Below the pieces are notes generated by a model. That model ran no database searches, was not told the origin of the DNA, and worked only from the letters and a program-made list of their open reading frames with translations. From Cohnella xylanilytica (GTDB taxonomy: Bacteria; Bacillota; Bacilli; Paenibacillales; Paenibacillaceae): a DNA stretch of 64,000 bases. The position numbers and the translations under genes were made by a program. The stretch spans positions 25,543 to 89,542 of the forward strand of contig NZ_JACJVR010000044.1 in assembly GCF_014212175.1 (NCBI RefSeq). The letters are read 5' to 3'. Positions 10,309 through 17,831 of the stretch are shown here, in pieces (within the stretch, counting starts at the first letter, position 1; every line of letters starts with the position of its first letter).

Positions 10309-10325
10309 GGCGCAGATCAACGAAC

Positions 10326-10386
10326 GATGGGCATCCTATCTTGGGACTAACGGACTCGAGTTCCGTTCCCAAGGAGGATGCCCATC
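10326..10386 (+). repeat. 61-bp imperfect palindrome overlapping the RBS of the zinc-ribbon gene
   Basis: GATGGGCATCC (10326-10336) pairs perfectly with GGATGCCCATC (10376-10386), and inner arms TTGGGA/TCCCAA and ACGGA/TCCGT extend the stem. The right arm contains the AAGGAGG site and ATG of the following small gene, so the folded mRNA would hide them. It may also end fnr transcription. The core CTTGGGACTAACGGAC recurs almost unchanged at 59912-59926. Confidence 0.75.
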
Positions 10387-10632
10387 TTGTTGTGCCCTGC
10401 CTGCAACGCCCTCGCTTCGTTCGATCCCAGCTGCGCGCGCTGCGGCGCGGCCGCGCGCGACGAAGGACGCCTCGACGACTGGTATGGCCCGTACTCCCCG
10501 TACAGTCCGGTCTCCCCGCCCGCTTCCGCGGCCGTTCGCCGGTCCGAGGAGAACGGCTGCTGCGTCCATGCCGCCGCCTGTCCGGAATGCGGATCGGCCT
10601 TCCCGGTCGCCGTCCCTCTGTGGCCTCTGTGA
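10387..10632 (+). CDS. Small zinc-ribbon-like protein
   Basis: An approximately 81-residue protein with two Cys pairs (CPAC and CARC) near the N-terminus, plus CC, C and CPEC pairs further on, suggesting one or two structural zinc sites. The family is not recognised. The start is uncertain: ATG 10378 follows AAGGAGG with no spacer, whereas in-frame TTG at 10387 or 10390 has 9-12 nt spacing, so I choose TTG 10387. The start lies in the arm of a large palindrome, suggesting translational control. The middle is rich in Tyr-Ser-Pro (YGPYSPYSPVSP). Confidence 0.65.
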   Translation: MLCPACNALASFDPSCARCGAAARDEGRLDDWYGPYSPYSPVSPPASAAVRRSEENGCCVHAAACPECGSAFPVAVPLWPL

Positions 10633-10653
10633 TCGGACAAGGCCGCCGGGCGA

Positions 10654-10797
10654 TCACCCCGCCTGCTCGTCCGGCGGCAGAAGATTCCTCCGAACGATCT
10701 CCGCCTTCAGCATATAGATGAAGTCCCGTTCCAATTGCAAGCGTTGCGCGTGCAGATAAGCTTCCAACAGCATTTCGTCCGATAGAAGCGGCAGCAT
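10654..10797 (-). CDS. sda: Sporulation histidine kinase inhibitor Sda
   Basis: Sda blocks autophosphorylation of KinA-type kinases at the top of the sporulation phosphorelay when replication is in progress or DNA is damaged. It is 47 residues; B. subtilis Sda is 46. The core LSDEMLLEAYLHAQ...LERDFIYMLKAEIVRRNL matches the helical hairpin of the family. ATG 10797 is preceded by GAAGAGGT at 8 nt. A sigma-A-type promoter and consensus DnaA boxes lie upstream, as in B. subtilis where DnaA activates sda. The upstream extension to 10869 overlaps that promoter and is rejected. Confidence 0.9.
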   Translation of the reverse strand: MLPLLSDEMLLEAYLHAQRLQLERDFIYMLKAEIVRRNLLPPDEQAG

Positions 10798-10839
10798 CAC
10801 GATACCTCTTCCCTTCCCAGCGATTGATCGGCTGAAGGC

Positions 10840-10869
10840 ATCATAGCATGCGTCCGAGAACGCGGACAA
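10840..10869 (-). promoter_or_regulatory. sda promoter
   Basis: On the minus strand, TTGTCC (10864-10869) and TATGAT (10840-10845) are separated by 18 bp, and TGC precedes the -10, making it an extended -10. The predicted start is near 10833, about 36 nt before the sda ATG. Confidence 0.65.
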
Positions 10870-10877
10870 GCCTCCAT

Positions 10878-10976
10878 TTATCCACAGCCGCCGGTGGACA
10901 AGGTGTGCGCAAATTGTTGATATCGCCCGAAATGCTTGTTTTCTTGCGGGGGATATTGGGGATGAGGTTATACACA
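10878..10976. promoter_or_regulatory. DnaA boxes upstream of sda
   Basis: TTATCCACA at 10878-10886 and TTATACACA at 10968-10976 both match the DnaA-box consensus TTATNCACA exactly. A weaker reverse site GGTGGACAA (two mismatches) lies at 10893-10901. The first box is 8 bp upstream of the sda -35. The arrangement fits DnaA-dependent sda transcription, the replication-sporulation checkpoint known from B. subtilis. Confidence 0.8.
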
Positions 10977-11068
10977 GATCATGTTACATTCCGTGTCATA
11001 AAAATGTTTGATTACGGTTCGTATCGACATTAAGCGAATTAATTGAAAATTTTGTAAAATGGACTCGA

Positions 11069-11749
11069 CTATTGCGGTCGAGTGTTGACTTCCAGAATCC
11101 ATATATGTCCGTTCCGGTCGATTCCGTAATCGTAGCCGAGCTGCCCGATGCCCGGGAAGCGGCTCTCCAGAAGGCTTGTGGCAACTTTCGTCAAATGTCT
11201 CATCTCGCGCTTCTTCGCGGCGATGCTGCGAGCCGACAACGAACGCCGAATTCCTTGGGCCGCGGTCAGCTGCAATCCGCCCCGGCACAGATTAGTGACG
11301 AACAGTCCCCGGCGCGCCACTCTTCCCACCATCGAGCGGAACGTCCAGATTCCGTTCTCCTTGACGTATTTGACCCGATAGTCGATCGGCCGGCCCGAGA
11401 TCGTAGCCAGATGGATCCCCTTCTGGATCAGGTAAGTCCTTCTCTTGCGGGTCCGATTCACGTGGGACAGCAGACCCGAGAACGTGCCGAACGAGTTCGT
11501 CTTCGACATGTACGTGCTTCTGTAACGTCCGCCGGCGTAGGAGATCTTCATAACTCCCAGTCCGCCGCCGCCGCGCACCGGCTTGATGACGACCGTTCCG
11601 TGACGGCTCAGCATCGACCTTAGGTTGGCCGGGCTGAACAAGCGCGAAGGGGGAATGTGGCGGGCTACGTAAGGGTTGGACAGCAGCGCGTTCGTCTTCA
11701 GCCACTTGCTGGCCAGCTGCCGCCCGTTGGATATCGTCGCCACATCCAT
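11069..11749 (-). CDS. YheC/YheD-family ATP-grasp protein (endospore coat associated), possibly C-terminally short
   Basis: ATP-grasp-like protein of the YheC/YheD coat-associated family, 226 residues. Motifs seen are VVIKPVRGGGGLGVMKI (near residue 60), the QKGIHLATISGRPIDYRV segment and the catalytic-loop LGYDYGIDRNGHIWILEVNTRP at the end. ATG 11749 has GGAGG at 8 nt; the longer frame from 11785 lacks a good site. The reading frame stops with TAG immediately after NTRPQ, where relatives I know usually continue for some residues; nine more codons follow the TAG in frame. The substrate is unknown. Confidence 0.82.
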   Translation of the reverse strand: MDVATISNGRQLASKWLKTNALLSNPYVARHIPPSRLFSPANLRSMLSRHGTVVIKPVRGGGGLGVMKISYAGGRYRSTYMSKTNSFGTFSGLLSHVNRTRKRRTYLIQKGIHLATISGRPIDYRVKYVKENGIWTFRSMVGRVARRGLFVTNLCRGGLQLTAAQGIRRSLSARSIAAKKREMRHLTKVATSLLESRFPGIGQLGYDYGIDRNGHIWILEVNTRPQ

Positions 11750-11981
11750 CCGCGTGGCCTCCTTTCCCAGAGTATACTTATACATACTCGAACGGGAGGA
11801 CAGGTTCTTGGATGAATGACGCGCGTGAATCGCCCGAATCCTCGAATGGCGGGGAGAGGCGGCCGTACGGGAGACATCCGGCTGCAGGAAGCGAGGCAGA
11901 TTACAACGTCGTCTCTACGGAATCTATTATTCTTGTATAATGAAAAAAGAGGAAGAAACGCAAGGAGGCTTCAAGCGAACC

Positions 11982-12482
11982 ATGCAAATCGATCCCATAC
12001 GGCTCGAGGATCCCGATCGTATTCCTGAATATCCGTTGTTAATCGGCGACCGCGTCTGGATTGGAATTCAGAATAAATTGCTTGTGATCGATACTCAGAA
12101 TCGGAACCTCATGAGGAGCGCTTCATTTCCAACCGGCCAATCGGCTGACGAGGGTCCGATGAATGAGACGCCGGTCGTCTGCCAGGACAGAATCATCGTC
12201 AGAACCCGCTACCAAGTCCTGTGCTTCTCGCTGCCAAACCTGGATTTGCTATGTAGCCGCAGGTTTAAGCAACATTGCAGCCTAGCTAAATGTTCGGTAT
12301 TCGAACGAACGCTGTATTTGCTTCGCTGGAACGAAATTTTAAAAATCGATGTGTTGACCGGTCAAGTTCTTCTCAAGCGCAAATATCGGGTAAAGTGGTT
12401 TGATTCCCCGCTTCAGGTTTTTCATGGCCGATATTTCGCGGCGACGATTCAAAATTTGGCCGAGCATACGGTACCCGATTAG
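11982..12482 (+). CDS. Orphan propeller-repeat-like protein
   Basis: A 166-residue protein of unknown family. Three to four blocks repeat the pattern of a beta-propeller blade: GDRVWIGIQNKLLVIDTQN, CQDRIIVRTRYQVLCFSLPN, FERTLYLLRWNEILKIDVLTGQ. This is PQQ-like and too short for a complete propeller, so it may be a partial domain or gene remnant. ATG 11982 has AAGGAGG 13 nt upstream, a loose fit; TATAAT lies at 11936-11941. The stretch is visibly richer in AT than its neighbours, suggesting separate origin. There is no signal peptide. Confidence 0.55.
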   Translation: MQIDPIRLEDPDRIPEYPLLIGDRVWIGIQNKLLVIDTQNRNLMRSASFPTGQSADEGPMNETPVVCQDRIIVRTRYQVLCFSLPNLDLLCSRRFKQHCSLAKCSVFERTLYLLRWNEILKIDVLTGQVLLKRKYRVKWFDSPLQVFHGRYFAATIQNLAEHTVPD

Positions 12483-12526
12483 CCCTTATCCCCTAAGCCG
12501 GGGGAACTGACCCTCATTCGAAAATA

Positions 12527-12594
12527 AATAACGTTCGTCGATCGAGGGCGTTAACGTTCAGTCTCCCGAACGACCCCCAATCAACGAACGTTTA
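12527..12594. repeat. Inverted repeat after the propeller-like gene
   Basis: AACGTTCGTCGAT (12530-12542) and ATCAACGAACGTT (12580-12592) form a 13-bp inverted repeat with one mismatch, extendable outwards through ATAAA/TTTAT. The 37-nt loop contains a further CGTTC/GAACG pair. There is no clear T-run. It could be a terminator-like structure for the upstream gene or a small palindromic mobile or repeat element. Confidence 0.6.
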
Positions 12595-12657
12595 TCCCCC
12601 ACGCGAGCTCTTCCCGCACAGGCTACCCGAAGAGCTCAACCTGGATAAGACGCGGTA

Positions 12658-13017
12658 TTAGCACTGCTCCGGATTCGGCTTACCGGCGTCGGTCGCCGTG
12701 CGGAAGCTCGAGCCGCAGCCGCAGGTCGCGATGGCGTTCGGGTTGTGAATGGTGAACCCGCCGCCCATGGCCGATTCCTTGTAGTCGATCTCGAGGCCGC
12801 GCAGATACTTCGCGCTCTCCGAGTCCACGACTACCTTGAGGCCTTGGACTTCCAGCACTTGGTCGTCCTCGTGCTGTTCGTCGTCGAGTCCCATTCCGTA
12901 TGAAAAACCGCTGCAGCCGCCCTCTTGCACTCCGATGCGCAAGAACAGGTTCGGCGTCTCCTCGGCGGCGATCATCTCCTGAATCTTATCGCCTGCCGTC
13001 TCGCTGATCGAAATCAT
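12658..13017 (-). CDS. Fe-S cluster assembly carrier, HesB/IscA/ErpA family (YutM-like)
   Basis: A-type Fe-S carrier protein of 119 residues delivering clusters to apoproteins. The three ligand cysteines are present: GGCSGFSY (near residue 40) and CGCGSSF near residue 105. ATG 13017 has GGAGG 8 nt upstream; the frame extending to 13095 has no supporting site. It is upstream of no other gene on its strand, and the convergent propeller-like gene lies beyond. With the NifU-like gene at 16.5 kb it forms part of the local Fe-S maintenance set, as in the B. subtilis yut region. Confidence 0.92.
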   Translation of the reverse strand: MISISETAGDKIQEMIAAEETPNLFLRIGVQEGGCSGFSYGMGLDDEQHEDDQVLEVQGLKVVVDSESAKYLRGLEIDYKESAMGGGFTIHNPNAIATCGCGSSFRTATDAGKPNPEQC

Positions 13018-13124
13018 GTCCGGTCCCTCCTTCTGGCTGTGCGACGAATAATCATCGTTTGCCTCTAGTATACTCCTCGCGCGAGCAAGCCTCAAGGGAT
13101 ATGTAAGGAAGCGATCGGACCGGG

Positions 13125-13156
13125 AAAAAGAAAGCCGGCGCCGTCAGGCGCCGGGC
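13125..13156 (-). terminator. Terminator at the end of the 13144-13602 gene
   Basis: GCCCGGCGCC pairs with GGCGCCGGC around the loop TGAC (13147-13156 with 13134-13142), then TTTCTTTTT on the minus strand. It overlaps the stop codon of the gene it ends. Confidence 0.85.
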
Positions 13157-13602
13157 TCTTCTTCCTTCCACTCTCCGCCGGAGGAAGCTTGCTGAGGCAG
13201 CGCCTTGAGCTCGATCCGGCATCGGAAGTGGCCGGTCTCGTTCGTCAGGAAGTCGGCGAGCCTGCGGAATACGTGGGCCAGCTCCGGCCCGGTCGAATCG
13301 GTATCGAGCCCGTAACGGAATTGATCGGCCGGCAATCCCTTGACCGGCATCCGCTCCGATTCGCGTTCCGATTCCTTCATCCGCTTCCATTCCTTCGACG
13401 GCTCGAACTTGTCCGCCCGGCGGACGAGCTGTTCGTAAATTTGCTGCTTCTTCAGCCACATGTAGTACTGAATCGGGTTCGACAATCCCCAAGCCTGGCT
13501 CAGATCCTTGATCGTATAGGCAGCTCTGTATTTTTGCAGCGTTGCTACTTTGTCCGCTTGGTCCATCTGTTCCAGTTCCGACAACGGCAATACGTCGATC
13601 AA
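13144..13602 (-). CDS. Hypothetical protein with possible helix-turn-helix region
   Basis: A 152-residue soluble protein of unknown function. Residues about 20-60 (DKVATLQKYRAAYTIKDLSQAWGLSNPIQYYMWLKK) look like a helix-turn-helix or helical adaptor. The middle is highly charged (KRMKESERESERM) and the C-terminal half is mixed alpha/beta. The start is TTG 13602, supported by AAGGTG 7 nt upstream; no better ATG is available. A terminator overlaps its stop codon, so it is monocistronic. DNA binding is a guess from the N-terminal pattern only. Confidence 0.7.
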   Translation of the reverse strand: MIDVLPLSELEQMDQADKVATLQKYRAAYTIKDLSQAWGLSNPIQYYMWLKKQQIYEQLVRRADKFEPSKEWKRMKESERESERMPVKGLPADQFRYGLDTDSTGPELAHVFRRLADFLTNETGHFRCRIELKALPQQASSGGEWKEEEPGA

Positions 13603-13724
13603 GCTTAAACACCTTCCCTTTAACGGTTTTGGACGTTACACCAACATAAACATAACCATAATTTGTTTAATATTCAAGTTGATTCCCCCTTTTGAGCAAA
13701 AATATACCTGCTTTTCATTTTCAG

Positions 13725-13753
13725 TTGCCGGGTATTAGAGAGAAGTTTATAAT
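13725..13753 (+). promoter_or_regulatory. Sigma-A promoter of mqnE
   Basis: TTGCCG (13725-13730), 17-bp spacer, TATAAT (13748-13753). It is about 115 bp before the mqnE start, the only gene on this strand. Confidence 0.65.
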
Positions 13754-13867
13754 ATGTACAGTTGTTCACCCGCTCGGTGTGCGTCTCAGTTTCGGACTAA
13801 ACAAGTTCCTTTTTTCACAAGAAGACGGCATCCCTACATCAAATCGGCATAGAAGGAGGCGCGAACG

Positions 13868-14971
13868 ATGACTTTGATTACCGCGAACCCCGACAGACGG
13901 ATGGCCGAGATCGCCGATAAAGTACGCGGCGGCGAACGCCTGACGTTCGAAGACGGGGTCTTCCTGTACCGCACGGACGATCTGCTGACGATCGGTCAAC
14001 TCGCCAACGAGGTCAACCTGCGCAAGAACGGCAAGAAGGTTTATTTCACGGAGACGATGAGCCTCTACTTCACCAACGTCTGCGAATCCCACTGCGCGTT
14101 CTGCAGCTTCCGCAAGGACCAGGGGGAAGAAGGCTCCTACACGCTGACTCCGGAAGAGATGTTCGCCTACGTCGACCAGCACATCACGCCGACCGCGCGC
14201 GAATTCCACATCGTCGGCGGGCACAATCCGCACGTCACGTTCGATTATTACGTCGAATCGATCCGGTCCCTGAAGGAGCGTTATCCTCAGGTGACGATCA
14301 AGGCCTACACCGCCGCGGAGATCGACTTCTACTCCCGCATCTCGGGCCTCAGCTATCGCGAAGTGCTGGAGCGTCTCATGGCCGTCGGCCTCGAATCGCT
14401 GACGGGCGGCGGCGCGGAGATTCTGTCCGACCAGTACCGCGACAAGATGCGCGTGGAGAAGGCCGGCATCAAGCAGTATCTTGAAGTCCATCGCACCGCC
14501 CACCAGCTCGGCATGAAGACGCCGACGACGATGCTCTACGGACCGGTCGAGACGATCGAAGAGCGGGTTCAGCACTTGCTGCAGCTGCGCGAATTGCAGG
14601 ACGAGACGGGCGGCTTCCAGGTGTTCATTCCGCTGTCCATGCAGCCGACGAGCCCGAAGGCCGGCATTCGTCGCCGCAACTCCGCCTTCGACGATCTGAA
14701 GGCGATCGCCATCGGACGGCTGATGCTGGATAACTTCCAGCATGTCAAGGCGTACTTCATCAACATCGGCACGCAGCTGACGCAGGTCGCCCTGACGATG
14801 GGCGCCTCCGACGCCCACGGAACGATCGTGCGCGAGCGGATCAGCCATGCGGCCGGAGCGCTGACTCCCGCCGGGATCACGCGCGAGGATCTCGTGTGGC
14901 TGATCAAAGGCGCGGGACGCATCCCCGTCGAGCGCGACACGCTGTACAACGAAGTCAAAGTTTACGAATGA
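13868..14971 (+). CDS. mqnE: Aminofutalosine synthase MqnE (radical SAM)
   Basis: Second step of the futalosine route to menaquinone: joins 3-[(1-carboxyvinyl)oxy]benzoate with an adenosyl radical to give aminofutalosine. It is 367 residues. The radical-SAM cluster motif CESHCAFC (CxxxCxxC) is near residue 72, preceded by TMSLYFTNV, and HIVGGHNP and the SAM-binding GLESLTGGGAEI follow. The RBS AGGAGG lies 8 nt before the ATG. A homologue of MqnC would share the cluster motif, but the overall pattern fits MqnE better. It implies that this organism makes menaquinone by the futalosine route. Confidence 0.88.
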   Translation: MTLITANPDRRMAEIADKVRGGERLTFEDGVFLYRTDDLLTIGQLANEVNLRKNGKKVYFTETMSLYFTNVCESHCAFCSFRKDQGEEGSYTLTPEEMFAYVDQHITPTAREFHIVGGHNPHVTFDYYVESIRSLKERYPQVTIKAYTAAEIDFYSRISGLSYREVLERLMAVGLESLTGGGAEILSDQYRDKMRVEKAGIKQYLEVHRTAHQLGMKTPTTMLYGPVETIEERVQHLLQLRELQDETGGFQVFIPLSMQPTSPKAGIRRRNSAFDDLKAIAIGRLMLDNFQHVKAYFINIGTQLTQVALTMGASDAHGTIVRERISHAAGALTPAGITREDLVWLIKGAGRIPVERDTLYNEVKVYE

Positions 14972-14983
14972 AGGATCCCCGCA

Positions 14984-15012
14984 TAGCGGCAGATGTTGCC
15001 GCTATTTTGCTT
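14984..15012 (+). terminator. Terminator after mqnE
   Basis: ATAGCGGCA (14984-14992) pairs with TGCCGCTAT (14998-15006) around GATGT, followed by TTTTGCTT. Confidence 0.85.
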
Positions 15013-15075
15013 GCGTCCTTTTCCACAACAAGTTCATACTAATCAGAAGCATGAATACCGAAGGAGAAATGTCTT

Positions 15076-16131
15076 GTGAGCAACGTCGTTGTATTAGGCG
15101 GAGGCTACGGCGGCTTGACCGTCGTCAATGAACTGCTTGAAAATATCCCCGCGGACGCGCGGGTCTTCCTGGTCGACCGGATGCCGTTCGGCGGACTGAA
15201 GACCGAATTCTACGCCTTGGCGGCCGGAACGGTCTCGGAGCTGGACATTCGCGTCTCGTTCCCGTCCCACCCGCAGCTCGAAGTCGTCTACGGGGAAGTG
15301 ACGGACGTCTCGTTCGAGGAGAAGTCGGTCCGGTTCGCCAACCGCGACCCGCTGTCTTACGACTCGCTCGTTATCGCGCTCGGCTGCACCGATAACTTCC
15401 ACGGCATCCCGGGAGCGTACGAGAACTCCACCGGCGTCCAGACGATGGCCGCGGCGAGAAGAACGTACCACCTTCTCGGCAATACGAAGCCGTACGGGCA
15501 AGTGACCATCGTCGGGGGAGGCCTGAGCGGGGTTGAAGTCGCTTCCGAGCTGCGCGAGAGCCGTCCGGACCTGAACATCCGAATTCTCGACAGAAGCAGC
15601 CTCATGTCGGCATTTCCCGGGAAATTACAGCATTTCGCCAAATCGTGGTTCTCGGAGCATCATGTCGAGCTTCGCTCCCAGATTCATATCGTTCGACTCG
15701 AACCCGGCGTCATCTATAACGACAACGAAGAGATCCTCAGCGACGTCACCGTCTGGACGGCCGGCATCCAGCCCGTCGAGCTCGTGCAGCGGATGAATTA
15801 TCCGAAGGACAAGCAGGGACGGCTGATCGTCAACGATTACCACGAGCTGCCGGACGTTCCGAACGTATTCGTCATCGGCGATTGCTCCAGCCAGCCCTTC
15901 TCGCCGAGCGGCCAGCTGGCCCAGGCTCAGGGCCACCAGGTCGCCCAGGTGATCAGCGCCCGCTGGAACAACAAAGAGCCTCGTGTGTCCCGCATTCGTC
16001 TGAAGGGGACCTTGGGCTCTCTGGGCAAGAAGTCCGGCTTCGGCCTGATGGGCTCCACACCGGTCTATGGGCGTCTCGCGCGCCTGCTGAAGAGCGGCGT
16101 CCTCTGGAAGAGCCGCCGCCACTTCGGCTGA
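15076..16131 (+). CDS. yutJ: FAD-dependent NADH dehydrogenase-like oxidoreductase (YutJ type)
   Basis: A 351-residue flavoprotein related to type II NADH dehydrogenase. FAD motif VVLGGGYGGLTV is at the N-terminus, NAD(P)-binding TIVGGGLSGVEVASEL near residue 142, and FVIGDCSSQPF near residue 273 is the second FAD motif. The C-terminal amphipathic region typical of NDH-2 is basic (LARLLKSGVLWKSRRHFG), consistent with membrane association. The start is GTG 15076 with AAGGAG 9 nt upstream. It neighbours yuzB and the NifU-like gene as in B. subtilis. Its electron acceptor is not proven. Confidence 0.85.
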   Translation: MSNVVVLGGGYGGLTVVNELLENIPADARVFLVDRMPFGGLKTEFYALAAGTVSELDIRVSFPSHPQLEVVYGEVTDVSFEEKSVRFANRDPLSYDSLVIALGCTDNFHGIPGAYENSTGVQTMAAARRTYHLLGNTKPYGQVTIVGGGLSGVEVASELRESRPDLNIRILDRSSLMSAFPGKLQHFAKSWFSEHHVELRSQIHIVRLEPGVIYNDNEEILSDVTVWTAGIQPVELVQRMNYPKDKQGRLIVNDYHELPDVPNVFVIGDCSSQPFSPSGQLAQAQGHQVAQVISARWNNKEPRVSRIRLKGTLGSLGKKSGFGLMGSTPVYGRLARLLKSGVLWKSRRHFG

Positions 16132-16159
16132 CCGCGGCCGAGAAGCTGGGAAGGATTCG

Positions 16160-16426
16160 TCACAAGTCGTCCAGCAGTTTGTCGAGGGCGGATCGCTCCT
16201 CCTCCTGCTCCTTCATGGCGGCCAGGATCAGGTCGTAGAGGGAATCGGCCGTCTCGGCGACGACCGATTCTCCGTTCACGAGCGCGTACGGGGACAGGTA
16301 GCACTCGCCGCAATTGCCGAGGCAGCCGTATTCGACGACCTCGACGTCCGGCAGCCGTTCCAGCTTCTTCAGCACTTCATCGGTGCCGTGATGCATGTTG
16401 CTGACGCAAAATTCCACGATGTGCAT
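16160..16426 (-). CDS. yuzB: YuzB-family (DUF1450) small protein
   Basis: An 88-residue DUF1450 protein. The Cys pattern EYGCLGNCGECYLSPYALVNG (residues 33-53) looks metal- or Fe-S-binding, thioredoxin-like ferredoxin style, with another Cys at FCVSN near the N-terminus. Function is unknown. It is convergent with yutJ and divergent from the NifU-like yutI gene, mirroring the yutI-yuzB-yutJ grouping of B. subtilis. The ATG has AAAGGA 9 nt upstream. Confidence 0.88.
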   Translation of the reverse strand: MHIVEFCVSNMHHGTDEVLKKLERLPDVEVVEYGCLGNCGECYLSPYALVNGESVVAETADSLYDLILAAMKEQEEERSALDKLLDDL

Positions 16427-16512
16427 ATCGTTATCGTCCTTTCTTTGCCGGACGTCCGTTTTATTTCATCCGAATTTGTACTATAATAACTTTATGAAAG
16501 GAGGGGATGGCG

Positions 16513-16761
16513 ATGAGCGAGACCACCGCGCAAGACGCGATGTACGACGAAGTACTCGAGGTGCTTGATAAACTTCGCCCGTTCCTGCAGCGTGACGGCG
16601 GCGACGTCGAATTGGTCGACGTCGAAGACGGTATCGTTAAGCTTCGTCTGATGGGCGCTTGCGGCAGCTGCCCGAGCTCCACGATTACGCTTAAGGCCGG
16701 TATCGAGCGCGCGCTGTTGGAAGAAGTGGAAGGGATCCAGGAAGTCGTTCAAGTGTTCTAA
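16513..16761 (+). CDS. yutI: NifU C-terminal-domain Fe-S scaffold protein (YutI)
   Basis: An 82-residue NifU C-terminal domain protein that binds and transfers Fe-S clusters. The two ligand cysteines are in GACGSCPSS near residue 50, preceded by [12 protein letters not shown] start at ATG 16513 because AGGAGGGG then sits 6 nt upstream; ATG 16507 would be too close to the site. TATAAT at 16482-16487 gives a probable promoter in the 80-bp gap to divergent yuzB. A terminator hairpin follows. Confidence 0.92.
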   Translation: MSETTAQDAMYDEVLEVLDKLRPFLQRDGGDVELVDVEDGIVKLRLMGACGSCPSSTITLKAGIERALLEEVEGIQEVVQVF

Positions 16762-16816
16762 TCGGTTCGTTCCAAGTTAGCCATACACCCGAACCGGCCG
16801 GGAAGGCCGGCGAAGA

Positions 16817-16856
16817 GGGCCCTGTCTCGCGGGAAGCCGCGCGGCAGGGCCTTTAG
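16817..16856 (+). terminator. Terminator after yutI
   Basis: GGCCCTG (16818-16824) pairs with CAGGGCC (16845-16851), with an inner CGCGG/CCGCG pair, followed by TTTAGTTATT. The rest of 16762-17018 holds no gene I can support. Confidence 0.7.
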
Positions 16857-17018
16857 TTATTCCCCGTCGATTCCCGGGAACCTCGAGCCTGTGTCCTCCA
16901 ACGTACCGATGCCCGATCATCGTTCTAACGGAGCTCGGCGGCCCGATTCGCCTAGATAATGGCGCAAAAAGGACTTTGGAATCGAGTTAGAGCTCTCGAC
17001 TCTGACTCGCCTGCCTAA

Positions 17019-17795
17019 TCAGCTTCGCTTCACGTACGTCACGATCGGGTCCAGACCGCCCGATACTTCTATGGTGTTCCCCGTGACGAAATCCGACTCC
17101 GGCAAACAAAGGAAGCCGATGACCCGGGCTACGTCTTCGCCGGTTCCGGGCCGGCCGCGGGGCGCTTCCTCGTCCCGGACGCCGTCCACCTCGGCGATTC
17201 CCTTCTCCTTGTATTCGCCCCGGATGTCTCCCGGGCAAATCATATTCACGGTGATCCCGTTCGCCGCTTCCTCGACGGCCAGCGTCTTCGTAAACGAGAC
17301 GAGCCCCACCTTCGCCGCCGCGTACACCGCGCGCTGCGGCCAGGAGCGCGCCTCCGCCGCATGGCCGAACCCGAAGTGGACGATCCGGCCCCACTGCCGC
17401 TCCCGCATGCCCGGAAGGACGCGATGGTCGAGCAGCATCGTGCCGACGAGGTTCCCGTTCATCAGATAGTGGATCTCCTCCGCCGAGTAATCGGCGAACA
17501 GCTTCCTCTCCCGGATGAACGGGCCGGCGTTGTTGATCAGAATGTCGACGCCGCCCAGCTTCTCCTCCGTCTCGTCGACGAGGCGCCGCGCCTCCTCCGC
17601 CTTCGAGATATCCGCCCCGATCGCGACGGCTTCGCGTCCCAGAGCCCGTATCTCCCGGACGGCCGACTCCGCCTCCGCCCGGCTGCTCACGTAATTGATC
17701 GCCACGTCGCAGCCGAGACGGGCCAGCTCCAGCGCCGTTCTCCGGCCTAACCCCTTCGCGCTTCCCGTTACGAGCGCCGTTCTCCCCTCAAGCAT
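17019..17795 (-). CDS. Short-chain dehydrogenase/reductase with atypical catalytic serine region
   Basis: Classical SDR of 258 residues. Cofactor motif TGSAKGLG is at residues about 9-16, NNAG near residue 85 and the catalytic pair YAAAK near residue 150. The C-terminus has SGGLDPIV. The position 13 residues before the catalytic Tyr, normally Ser, is His (in HFGFGHAAEARSW), so the catalytic Ser looks displaced or absent. Substrate is unknown. ATG 17795 directly follows a TTG codon and has only a weak GGAC site. It lies downstream of the HEPN gene on the same strand. Confidence 0.85.
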   Translation of the reverse strand: MLEGRTALVTGSAKGLGRRTALELARLGCDVAINYVSSRAEAESAVREIRALGREAVAIGADISKAEEARRLVDETEEKLGGVDILINNAGPFIRERKLFADYSAEEIHYLMNGNLVGTMLLDHRVLPGMRERQWGRIVHFGFGHAAEARSWPQRAVYAAAKVGLVSFTKTLAVEEAANGITVNMICPGDIRGEYKEKGIAEVDGVRDEEAPRGRPGTGEDVARVIGFLCLPESDFVTGNTIEVSGGLDPIVTYVKRS

Positions 17796-17831
17796 CAAGT
17801 CCGCTGTCCGCCCCTTTCCCCCATGCGGCCG

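Noticed and set aside
10860..10990. Chromosomal replication origin because of DnaA boxes
   Set aside because: Only two exact boxes, no AT-rich unwinding element of usual size and no dnaA/dnaN; the position in front of sda explains them.
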